Source: Jaltomata sinuosa
Lineage: Eukaryota > Streptophyta > Magnoliopsida > Solanales > Solanaceae
Length of the DNA stretch: 64,000 bases
Assembly (NCBI GenBank): GCA_003996215.1
Contig: QJPP01003489.1
Location: 1 to 64,000, forward strand
Direction: 5' to 3'
The notes beneath the pieces are model-generated. The model worked only from the letters and a program-made list of their open reading frames with translations, was not told the origin of the DNA and did no database searches. This document shows positions 45,075-54,769 of the stretch, piece after piece (the stretch's first letter is position 1; every line of letters begins with the position of its first letter). Both the position numbers and the translations under genes were made by a program.

Positions 45075-47342
45075 TTAGGCATACTTGTGGTGCCTAACGC
45101 CATCATGGTGTGTAGCAGAAGTCGGGCCCTCTAACTCAGTGCCCGAAGATGTCTCAACAATAGAGGTTGCCTCTGGAGTCCTCTCAATCACAATATCAGC
45201 TGCCCGAGTAGCGTCAATGTCACCAACTCCCATAATGGGGTCTAAAGAAGTTTCTTCTATCGGTACTGCAACACCACTCGCGGAATCACCAGTCCCAATG
45301 CCATCAACCTCAATTTGCTGCATATCCAGAGATTCTTTCTCTCCTCTTTTTTCTTTTGTGAGTTTGGGCTAAGAGGAGCATCATTAGCTTGGACCTGCTT
45401 GTCTTTGCTCTTCCTCTTCTTTTTGCACTCAGAGGGGTCAAGAGGTAATTCAGCTTCTCTTTCAGGCTCTTGTGCTGCTGCTGGGTCCAAGTTTTCCATT
45501 CGGAGGCCGGGGTCCATAAAATCCCATAGATTAAGTGTGGGCTCCAGCGTGATCCATGGCAGGACCACTGGAGCCTTAGCCTGAGAAGGCGGGGGATTCT
45601 TCAATTTCTCAACATCAACTTTGAGCTTGGCAACTTCTATTTTCAACTCTGTAACCTCCAACTCACCCATCTCCTTCAGTCTCTCATCCAGCCTATCCTC
45701 CAATGCATCAATCTGGGCATATACAATTAGAAACGGGGCTATGGCCCTTTGAATTGAAGCATTCACAATTGGCTGGAACTGTGCTAAGAATGCTTTCATT
45801 TGTGCTTTATGTTCAATGATCCTCTGGATCGTGTCAGCAAAATTTTCCAGATGGAAGGCAAAGATAGCATCTGAATCCTCTGCTGAAGGTGCTTCAGAGG
45901 CAGATGGACCAGCTGCAGTAGTAGACGGCCCACCTCTGGTATGCTCGGAGTGGATGCCTTGTGGGGTAGGTCTTGGCGTAGGAGATGCGGTCTCTTCCAG
46001 TGTCAGGATATGTGCCTCAAGAGTAAGAGCCAATGGCTCGAAAGTACCGCTCAACCCCATCACTCGTGTCTCATCTTTGGAACGCTCCGGATGGTGAGTC
46101 CTTGCAGCTATAGCTCTATCAACCCATGCAAACTTTGGGACATGTGCTTCTTCACACAACTCAGTGATCAAGCATGGAAACGGGTAAGAAGAAGCTATTT
46201 TTGTAACTCGGTCCCGGATCTCCTCTGCAATGATTTGCCCAAAATTGAGGTTGTACTTGGACATCAAAGCAGCCACTAGGATGGCCCTTTGTAGAGTGAG
46301 TTGGTTGTCAGCACTCGTTGGCATGAGCTGGAGCCGTACTAGTGCCCACCAAAACTTGGCCTCAAAAGAGAGAGAGGCTTTATGGATCTGCGGCTTGTCT
46401 TGGCTAAGCCACATTAGTGTCCCAGTCGTAGTCAGGCGCTTGGCCAACCACTTTGTTTGCTTCTCCTCATGTTTCACCCGGTAGTCATAATCGATGGTTT
46501 CTATGGGTGCCTTATACTCTGGACTGAAAAGAAATTTATTGATGGTCTCAACCAAGATGTTGATTGGGACACCCCTTACTGGGATGCTCTCAAGAGTGGG
46601 CAAGTCTGCATTTTCTGGCTCTTTTTGCACAACCCTTCCTGGATGGCTTGATAATTGGCATAGAACTCTCTTATGAGAGTTAGCTGAAAATCTGAGAGGG
46701 GCTTGCTAGTCCAGCCCAACCTGTAATGTCGAAAGTATGTGTCCAGCTTGGGGAAGTTCTTCAATTTGAACGGGTCTATTCTCCACTCTTCCGTGATGGG
46801 CCTTCGCAGATTACCTCTTGCTGTGACTTCAAGGCCATAGTCAAATATTTTCTTTGCCCCCTCAACCCTCCATCTGACTGTCTCTCTAGTAAGTCCCAGT
46901 GCTGCACCAGCACCGGATGGAGTAGGTAAAGGAATGTCCTTATCTGGTTTGGTAGTCTCCATGTCAGACTCAATATTACCCTTATCTTCTCTTGCCTTAC
47001 TGTGCTCTGACCCTGAACCATCATCATCTCCCAACTCATTTGCTGTTCCACTTGAGACGTGTGTAGCCAATTCTTTCCCAGTGTTGGCATAGCGCTATGT
47101 GCACTAGTCTCAAATGAGATGGAGGACGATCCTTGTTTTTCAGTGGATGAATTGCCCCTCTCCTCTTCAGACTGGTAGGCAGACACAACCAGCTTCCTCC
47201 TGGCGGTACGGACAAGAGGGGTGTTATCTGAGTCACTCATTTCGGCTTCGGAATCGGTGGGTTGATCCTTTAGCCGAGATGGATTGGAGGCATTCTTAGC
47301 TTTCCGGTCCCCCCCTCATTGTAGCAGTGTCTTTGGTGCCAT
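45075..47342 (-). pseudogene. F ORF2, 'putative plant transposon protein'-like, largest copy
   Basis: Start ATG at 47342, directly after an AG acceptor-like site (TTACCTGCAG/GTACCAC). A TGA follows nine codons later; the frame then runs from 47240, shifts near 47070, and again near 46625, into a 457-codon open piece 46630-45257. Recognisable segments: 'RHYRLGWTSKP', 'TLIREFYANY', 'VRGVPINILVETINKFL', 'FWWALVRLQLMPTSADNQLTLQRAILVAALMSKYNLNFGQIIAEEI' (cited by position 46250-46390 for its length), 'FPCLITELCEEAHVP'. Then a Pro/Thr-rich linker, a coiled coil (about residues 300-345), and a basic cluster KKKRKSKDK resembling a nuclear localisation signal. A further shift near 45320 would give the acidic tail 45323-45075. 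Function unknown. Intact size would be near 700 residues. Confidence 0.75.
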
Positions 47343-47445
47343 GTGGTACCTGCAGGTAACCAACGTTAGCAATCGGGACCAAAGTAAAACCCAAAAAATA
47401 AATAAAAAAATCTATACTTAGGAAAGTTTCACAGAAAAATCACCC
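47343..47445 (-). other. F ORF2 acceptor-like region
   Basis: T-rich tract then CTGCAG/GTAC just upstream of the ORF2 start in minus sense (47343-47420). It looks like the end of an intron. Comparable sites precede ORF2 in C2, D and E. Confidence 0.5.
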
Positions 47446-47780
47446 TCCCACGGGCGTGGGAGGGCCGATGTCCCATGGCCCTGAACGTCAGAATGAACCA
47501 GTGGGGTTTATAGTGAAAATCTCCCTCCTACGGCCTTGTGCCACGGGCGTGGGAGGGCCGATGTCTTGTGAGATCGGGCGTCGAAATGGACCAGTGGGAT
47601 TTTTAAGGATAGCTGTCCTCCCACAGGCTCATGCCACGGGCGTGGAAAGTCCGACGTCCCGTCGGGTTGGGAGTAGGATCCGGCCAGAAACTTTTTCAAG
47701 TTTTAAGCCGGTTCCATGCCCTTCTCGATGCCCATCGTGCCTCAGACGTCCCCTTTGCTGGCACGTGGGATCCAATCAGG
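47445..47780. promoter_or_regulatory. F internal palindromic block 2
   Basis: Three tandem units, about 95 bp apart, each starting CCACGGGCGTGG and continuing with GGGCCGATGTC. GC-rich against the surrounding AT-rich DNA. Confidence 0.75.
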
Positions 47781-48339
47781 TCCACAAAATATTTTCTCCC
47801 TAGTTTTTGCACACATACCCAGATTGTTCATCACCCACACGCTAACAAACATCAAAAACTCATGTATCTATAATAACACACTACCCAACCCTAATTCCCA
47901 CCTTTTACACTTTGTATGGTTTCATCAAGCAACATTTGAAAACTAGGGTTATGCTTGAAACACTAGGACAATCTCAACTTGAAAAAAACCCTTAGTCATT
48001 GCTTTCAAACAACACATATGGTGGACAAACAACAAGAAGGAAGAACTTACTTTGCTAGAACTTTTCGAAACAAACTTCCTAGTGCCGAGTTGATTGTGAT
48101 GCGTAGAGATCTTAGGGGAATCAGGGTAGTGATCATGGGTAGTGAGATTAGGGATGTGATTTGGTGGTAGGAGAAAGAGTGATCGTGTGTGAGGGGGAGA
48201 TTATAATGGGTTTTGACCTCAATTGAATGATGTTAAAACGTTAAGAGGCGGGGGAGTAAAGGAGAAACAGTTCTGGGTCAGGTTGGGTCAAGTTTAAGAA
48301 AATAAAAAGTGTTGACCTTCCCTTGACCAACACAGACGA
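47781..48339 (-). other. F ORF2 leader
   Basis: In minus sense: GACCCAACCTGACCCAG, then a pyrimidine-rich stretch with TTTCTCCTTTACTCCCC (48170-48300) like a 5' untranslated region, then intron-like T-rich sequence. Same order as C2 32961-33960. A weak TATA-like CATTATAATC occurs near 48203. Confidence 0.48.
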
Positions 48340-48690
48340 AAGGCTACGCGACGCCTGTTGGACTAGCGATGGCCTGTCGTAGGGTACTTACCTGGGAGGT
48401 TGAACCACACCCATTCCCACGCCCGTCGGAGCCATGATGGCCCATCATGTGGGACATGGAAATGAGGCAGGGCCCCTGTCTTCCATACTTAGCACTTTTC
48501 TTGCCCTTGTGAGGGGCTTTACGACCATTCCCATGCCCATCGGAGCCTCGACGGCCCATCACGTGGAACATGAAAATGAGGTAGGGCCCCTGTCTTCCAT
48601 ACTTAACCTTTTTCTTGTTGGATGTCCCCAGTCCCACGGGCATGGCGCCTGCGATGGCCCGTCTGCTAGCCCGTGGGATCCTCTTTTCTG
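48340..48690. promoter_or_regulatory. F internal palindromic block 1
   Basis: Two units 116 bp apart (48411 and 48527) with CGTCGGAGCC..GATGGCCCATCA..GTGG. CCATGATGGCCCATCATG is a near-palindrome. Theme shared with the F LTR block. Confidence 0.73.
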
Positions 48691-48750
48691 CAGTTTCAGC
48701 ACTTGTTCTTTATCTCCCTTCTTTCTGCAAATCAACACATATTAGTCCAT

Positions 48751-48955
48751 GGGTTGCCTCCTATGTAGCTCTTGATTTAACGTCACGGTATGACGCAAGT
48801 GTTTTGGCTACTCAGACTTCACCAAAACACTTTACACTTACTAGAACTAAAAACAAATAAAGAAACAATACTAGTCCATGGGTTGCCTCCATGCAGTGCC
48901 TGATTTAACATCGCGGCATAACGCAGATTGCTTGATTACTCAGACTTCATCAAGA
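48751..48955 (-). promoter_or_regulatory. F hairpin modules, copies 1 and 2 (at the integrase stop)
   Basis: Copy 1 (48878-48955): hairpin 1 arms CTTGAT / ATCAAG around GAAGTCTGAGTA, which contains the integrase stop TGA; hairpin 2 CATGG..AGGCAA..CCCATGG. Copy 2 (48751-48829): hairpin 1 TTTTGGT / GCCAAAA around the same loop; hairpin 2 CATAGG..AGGCAA..CCCATG. The two copies are 127 bp apart. Confidence 0.82.
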
Positions 48956-50430
48956 TCCTTGGGTGGGACGAATTTATCAAGGCTCAGAGCTTCAATCATT
49001 TTGAGCTCCTCTGCTCTGTCGAAATAAGCTTTAATTCGATGCCCGTTTGCCTTAAACCTTTTTCCCTCATGGTTTTTGAGTTTGATAACCCCATGAGGAA
49101 ACACTTGTACCACCTTGAAAGGTCCAATCCATTTGGACTTTAGCTTGCCAGGAAACAAGTGAAGTCTAGAGTTGAAGAGTAAGACCAAATCACCCAGCTG
49201 GAAATCTTTCCTTTATATCTTCCGGTCATGATACATCTTCATCATCTCTTTGTACAATGCTGATCTCTCATATGCATTCAGACAGAACTCCTCCAACTCA
49301 TTCAACTGCCCAAGCTACTACAAAGATGCCTCAGACCAGTCTAAGTTCAGCTTCTTTAATGCCCACATGGCCTTATGCTCTAACTCAACCGGAAGATGGC
49401 ACGCCTTTCCTAACACAAGCTGATAGGGTGACATACCTATTGGGGTCTTGAATGCAGTCTATTACGCCCACAAAGCATCATCTAACTTCCACGACCAATC
49501 CTTTCTATTTACATTGACAGTCTTGGACAAGATTGACTTTATCTCTCTGTTGGAAACCTCCACTTGCCCACTCGTCTGAGGATGATAAGGGGTTGCAAAT
49601 CTGTGTTTAACTCCATATTTCTCAAGCAAAGTGTGAAACAACTTGTTGCAAAAGTGAGAGCCTCCATCACTAATAATTGCTCTTGGCGTAACAAACCTGG
49701 AAAAGATGTTCTTTTTCAATAACGTTGTGACATATTTGCCTTCATTACTGGGAAGCGCAACCGCTTCCACAAACTTAGATACATAGTCCATAGCCACCAA
49801 TATGTACCAGTTTCTATTGGATAGCACGAACGGACCCATGAAGTCAATACCCCAAACATTAAACAACTCGATCACAAGGATGGGATTAAGAGGGAGATCC
49901 TTCCTCCGTGATATGCCTCCTTCCCTTTGACATCTGCTGCAAGCCTTAGAAAACTCATGGGCGTCTTTGTGAATAGTCGGCCAATAATAGCCGCATTACA
50001 GAATCTTGTGTGTAGTCCGAGTACTTCAATGATGACCTCCAACAGGGGATGAATGGCAAGCATCTATTATCTCCATCATCTCAGCTTCAGACACACATCT
50101 CTGGATCACTGTATCAACACACACACGGAACAAGAATGGCTCTTCCCAGAAGTACTTCTTCACATCGGACATGAACTTTCTTCTTTGATGGACTGACATA
50201 TCATCAGGAGCTAGATCACTTGCCAAATAGTTGGCAATGTCGGCAAACCATGAGATCAAATCTTGAGAAGCGGCTAACACTTGTTCATCAGGAAACCAGT
50301 CATCAATCTCTTTCTCATCATTCAGGTTCAGCATTGCCTCTTCTTCCAGTCTAGAAAAATGGTCTGCTACTTGATTCTCTGTACCCTTTTGGTCCTTGAC
50401 CTCAAAATTAAACTCTTGCAAAAGCAACAC
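48940..50430 (-). pseudogene. F pol, integrase
   Basis: Three open pieces: 50430-50026, 49875-49462, 49188-48940. The first ends with the RNase H tail and the start of the integrase zinc finger (ACHSSPVGGHH), and a decayed stretch continues to CSRC. The second has the catalytic core: GIDFMGP (first D), IISDGGSHF (second D) and QVEVSNRE (E), with 35 residues between the second D and E. The third has the C-terminal GPF motif (KSKWIGPFKVVQ) and ends ...PPKDLDEV with TGA at 48940-48942. Stops separate the pieces (for instance TGA/TAA near 50020 and several in 49189-49461). Integrase inserts the cDNA into the genome. Confidence 0.9.
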
Positions 50431-50820
50431 TCATCTAATCAGCCTTGGTTTTGCATCCTTCTTCACCATGAGGTAACGAAGAGTTGCATGGTCAGTGTGA
50501 ACCACCACCTTGGTGCCAAGCAAATAAGATCTGAATTTTTCAAATGCATAGACCACAACAAGCAGCTCCTGTTCAGTTACAGTATAATTATTTTGAGCTG
50601 GGTTAAGTGCTTTGCTAGCGTAGTATATCAGATGAAGAATCTTTTCTCGCCTTTGGCCTAGGACTGATCTTAGCGCTAGTCCACTAGCATCGCACATGAC
50701 CTCAAAAGTTTGAGACCAATCAAGAGAAATAATAATAGGAGCTGAGACCAACTTCTCTTTAAGGCACTCAAATGCCTTCAGACATGCATCATCAAACACA
50801 AACTTTACCTCTTTCTCCAA
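50431..50820 (-). pseudogene. F pol, RNase H
   Basis: 129 open codons. Motifs FEVMCDASG (first catalytic D), 'YTVTEQELLVVVYAFEKFR' (E) and HTDHATLRYL (D). It removes RNA from the RNA/DNA hybrid. Frame separated from RT by stops near 50820 and from integrase at 50430. Confidence 0.88.
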
Positions 50821-52194
50821 CAGCTTTCACAATGGATTAGAAATTTTGGAGAAGTTCTTGATAAACCTCCTATAAAAGCCAGCATGCCCAAAAAAGCTTC
50901 GAATACCCTTCACAGAAACTGGTGGAGGCAATTTTACAATCACTTTAATCATTGCCTTATCAACTTCAATACCCTTCTTAGAGATCCTATAGCCAACCAC
51001 TATGCCCTATTTCACCATGAAGTGACACTTTTCCCAGTTCAGCACCAGATTACACTCTTCACATCATTTCAGCACACAACTCAGATGATCCAAACAATCT
51101 TCAAAAGAGTCACCCACTACGAAAAAGTCATCCATAAATACCTTAATAGTGTCCTCCACCATATATGAGAAAATGGACATCATACAATGCTAAAATGTTG
51201 CTGGCGCATTACACAAACCGAACGACATCCTTTTGAAAGCGAACGTCCCATTTGGATAGGTGAAAATGGCTTTCTCTTGGTATTCAGGAGCAATTGAGAT
51301 CTGATTGTATCCCAAATAACCATCAAGAAAAAAATACCATTCTCTACCAGCAAGACGGTTTAACATCTGATCCATGAACGACATCGGAAAATGATCCTTC
51401 TCAGTCCAAGCATTCAGCTTCCTATAATCCATGCATATGTGCCAGCCTGTAACTGGCCTCATTAGAATCAACTCGTTCTTTGCATTTGGGACTACAGTAA
51501 TCCCAACCTTCTTCATCACACATTGAACCGAGCTCACCCACTTGCTATCAAAAATTAGATAAATCATACCTGCATCCAGCCACTTAATGATCTCCTTCTT
51601 GACGACTTCTTGTATAGGCTGATTCAACCTACGCTGGTGCTTGATAGATGGAATATAATCAGGCTCGAGCTGAATTTTATGTGTACAGATTCTAGTCAGA
51701 ATCCCTATGATGTCAGCGATGGTCCAACCAATGGCTCTCTTAAACTTCCTCAAGACAGAAACCAGAGCTTCAACTTTCCCTTCACCTAGATCTGTAACAA
51801 TGATTACAGGCAAAGTCTCATTAGCTCCTAAGAATACATACCGAAGGTGATCTGGAAGTGATTTGAGCTCCAAGACTGGAGGCTCCTCAATAGATGGTCG
51901 AGCATGCAGTATCTGTCTATTTTTTAAGTCCAAGTCAAGCTTCTTTGGAGCATACCTGTAATATCCCAAACCTGTAAGTGCTGCTACCATTTCATCATAC
52001 TCCTCAATATATTTACCTTTAAAGTTCATAATCATGGCAGCAAGGGCTTCAACTCCAAGTCTCTCCTTAATAGGTACGCCAATCTGATCCTCATCGACAA
52101 TATCGATACCTGACACCACTCTCATGTCATCATGATGCTTCATAGATTTGCAGAAATCAAATGTCACCTCCTCTTCATTCATCTTGAACTTCAT
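50821..52194 (-). pseudogene. F pol, reverse transcriptase
   Basis: The open piece 52194-51190 (334 codons) starts with the protease-RT linker and contains 'HICMDYRKLNAW' (about residue 252) and FFLDGYLGYNQI (first catalytic Asp about residue 291), ending FGLCNAPATF. A TAG (51187-51189) follows. Downstream in the same frame the catalytic box VFMDDF is at 51124-51141, and the thumb region runs to 50830 with at least three more stops. All three catalytic Asp positions are present; only the frame is broken. Ty3/gypsy type, Athila lineage. Confidence 0.9.
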
Positions 52195-52214
52195 CTACCT
52201 AGTTTCTAGATTAA

Positions 52215-52943
52215 TCATGCACGTCCAGTAGCCAAGAATGGGTGCCCCAAGATAATGGGTACCTCAAAGTCAACCTCACAATCCAGAATCACAAAGTCTA
52301 CAGGTAAGATAAATATGTCAACCTTCACCAATACATCATAAAGGATCCCCATAGGTCTCTTCACCGTACGATCTGCCATGAGAAGCCGTATTATAGTCAG
52401 AGTGGGGGCTCCCAAGCCCAGGTGATTATACACTGCTAGCGGCATGAGATTTATACTAGCACCCAGATCACACAATGCTTTAGCAAAGTAGAAAGCTCCA
52501 ATAGTGCTAAGAATTGTGAATGCTCCAGGATCTTCTTTTTTCTGCATCATGGAATGGGATGCTATCGCATTACAGTGGTGTAAATTATTGGCCAGCTCAA
52601 AACTAACCGTCCTCTTCTTAGTTACTAGATCCTTCATAAATTTGGCATATCTAGGCATCTTCTCTAGTGCTTTTACCAAAAGGATATTTATAGACAGTTG
52701 CTTCAACATAGAGATGAACTTGTGAAATTTTCCGTCCTCAACCTTTTTCTTCAATCTCTGGGGATAAGGCAGAGGAGGCAATGGTATGAGTTTCCGGACT
52801 GGTGCAACCTTCTTGCTCTTTGATTTTGACTCAGAAGACTGTCTCTCAATTTGCTCCTCCTCACCATCTATTCCTTCAGACTCGACCGAAATTTTAGCAT
52901 CACCCTTTTCAACTTCGGCGGGCTCATCAATAATTTTAGGCAT
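52215..52943 (-). pseudogene. F pol, aspartic protease
   Basis: 242 open codons. An acidic, Lys/Ser-rich N-terminal part, then a 'LPPLPYPQRLKK' segment (about residue 55), and the catalytic ALCDLGASINLMP (Asp at about residue 159). The second conserved segment is 'VPIILGHPFLATGRA' at the C-terminus. DLGAS in place of DTGA/DSGA is usual in Athila-like elements. It would cut the polyprotein. Linked to RT after a stop at 52194-52215. Confidence 0.88.
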
Positions 52944-53012
52944 GGAAGGATCAATGGTCTACTTTCTGCTTTGAGTAGTCACTGCCATAACGTGTCGATC
53001 GTTCTTCAGGTT

Positions 53013-53458
53013 CTAAATGGTATCACTAGGGAGGGTACCCTTTTGATGCAGATTCATGCTAGTGTAGATCTGGTGCATCTGCTTCTCAAGTTGTTTTATG
53101 GAGAGAGCATGGGAATCCACTCTCTGACTGATCTTTAAAAGGTCTGATTTTATCTCCTTCATGCTTGCATCCGTGGAGTCAACCTTTTCAAACACCTTGT
53201 TGAGCAGCTCCCTCATGGTAGGTTGTCCAGCCCGCTCTTCGCAATTCACAGGCGGGATGTAGAGACCACTTCTATTATTATTATACCATCCTTTTTCTGT
53301 CAGTCACCATCTATGTAACTAGATTGATTGTAGTAAGCATCTCTATCTCTGTTCTGACCTTGATTTCCTTGGCCAGAAGCCGTGAAACCCACCCCTTGAT
53401 CATTCAGATAACTAACATATTCTTCGGATGAGTAACCATCTGGCCTAGGTGCTTTACC
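53013..53458 (-). pseudogene. F gag C-terminal region with coiled coil
   Basis: After the main gag piece: 'RPDGYSSEEYVSYLNDQG' and QGNQGQNRDRD near 53330-53450, then 78 open codons 53249-53013 with heptads (LLKISQRVDSHALSIKQLEKQM). C1 has the same arrangement at 31849-32103. Confidence 0.72.
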
Positions 53459-54637
53459 TTATGAAACGATGGCTTTTACCTTCTCTACTCCCTCAGCCAG
53501 GAATTTCTTTGCAAGCAACCCAAGTGTCGTGTTCAACTCAACAACTTCATGTTTAATGTCTTGCAATTCATTTGAATCCAAGGACTTACCAACTGCGTAT
53601 GTACCTGCTGGGGTCACTGATTCTCTGGTGTGCCATGCTATGTTGGTCTTTGTAACCCGATCAAGCATCTCCGAAGCTTTATCATATGAATTGTCCATGA
53701 ATGCCCCACCATTTATAGTGTCAGTTACTACTTTGGTGTTGGCGTTCAGTCCTTTGTAAAAAATTTCCATCAGATAATGTCTTGGAACTTGCTTCAACTT
53801 CTTCTTAAACCTTAGCCAAACCTCATATAATGCCTCTGCAGGTAGCTGCTTGAAATTATAGATCTCATGTTTCAAATGCAACATCCTTGATGGAGGAAAG
53901 AATCGCTCCAAAAACTGGGTCTTCAACTCGTGCCATGTGTAGATGGAATTATCGGGCAGTTCTGAGAGCCAAACAGTTGCCTCGTTAGTCAGTGAGAATG
54001 AAAACAACCTCAATCTAATAGTATCTTGCCCCACTTGCCCCACTCCTGGCTTTCTATATGCCTTGCAAATCTGAGTAAAATTCTGCACGTGACGATTTGC
54101 ATCTTCTGTAGGTTTTCCAGCATACAGGCCTTTATTATTTATCAACTAGATCATGGTGCTGGTGATGTCGAATTTCTCCCGCTCAGTTAGTCATGGCAAC
54201 ACTATGGGTCAAGCAATGCCCAATTCCTCCTCATCATAATCATCATAATCATAGTAGCGAGGGGCTTGCCTGGGCTACTGCATTTGTCGACCCCTATTCT
54301 GTCTTGGCGCAACTGGTCCTCTAGGCAAATTCTGGTGAGCTACCCCATCTACTGCTGCTTGGGCCTTTAGTGCAGCTTGATGAGCAGCTTATTGTCGAGC
54401 CTACCTTGCTTGCTCAGCCGCCACATTTCAATCTGCGAGGTCTGCTGCAATTGCAGCATCTTCAGCAGCAAGAGCATCATCTCTGGCCTTTTTTCATTGC
54501 TCATCCTCGGCCAATAACCAGGCTATGATCTGATCCTGTGTCTCATGCCCTCCCTCTTTAGCTATGTTTCTTAAGGTTTTGGAGAGCTCAGGATCATATG
54601 GGATCAAGGGATTTCCTTGACTCCTAATACTGGGCAT
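53459..54637 (-). pseudogene. F gag (Retrotrans_gag type)
   Basis: Start chosen at ATG 54637 (MPSIRSQGNPLIP), just after an AG acceptor-like site (GATCTACAG/GTTGCAC). Open to 54494, then an Ala/Gln-rich stretch with several stops, then 228 open codons 54145-53459 with the gag core: 'ANRHVQNFTQICKAY', 'IRLRLFSFSLTNEATVWL', 'WHELKTQFLERFFPPSR', 'YEVWLRFKKKLKQVP'. The C1 gag is its closest relative here. No CCHC knuckle is visible in the readable part. Confidence 0.87.
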
Positions 54638-54745
54638 GCACAAATGTGCAACCTGTAGATCAAAACAAAAACAACAGAAAAAGTAAAACCAGGAAATAAG
54701 GAATAATAGTGAGATAAACACAATCTTTCTTAATTCTAAACCGTA

Positions 54746-54765
54746 TTCCCCAACAATGACACCAA
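54746..54765 (-). other. F primer binding site
   Basis: Minus strand TTGGTGTCATTGTTGGGGAA, a few bases after the LTR. Same frame of bases as the Athila-type site but with GTGTCA in place of GCGCCG. Confidence 0.75.
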
Positions 54766-54769
54766 AATT

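Noticed and set aside
45816..46484. Plus-strand frames opposite F ORF2
   Set aside because: They are shadows of the minus-strand ORF2 frame, which has domain support.
48340..48690. CpG-island-like host promoter
   Set aside because: The GC-rich stretch is a tandem palindromic block of F with the same theme as its LTR, not a host promoter.
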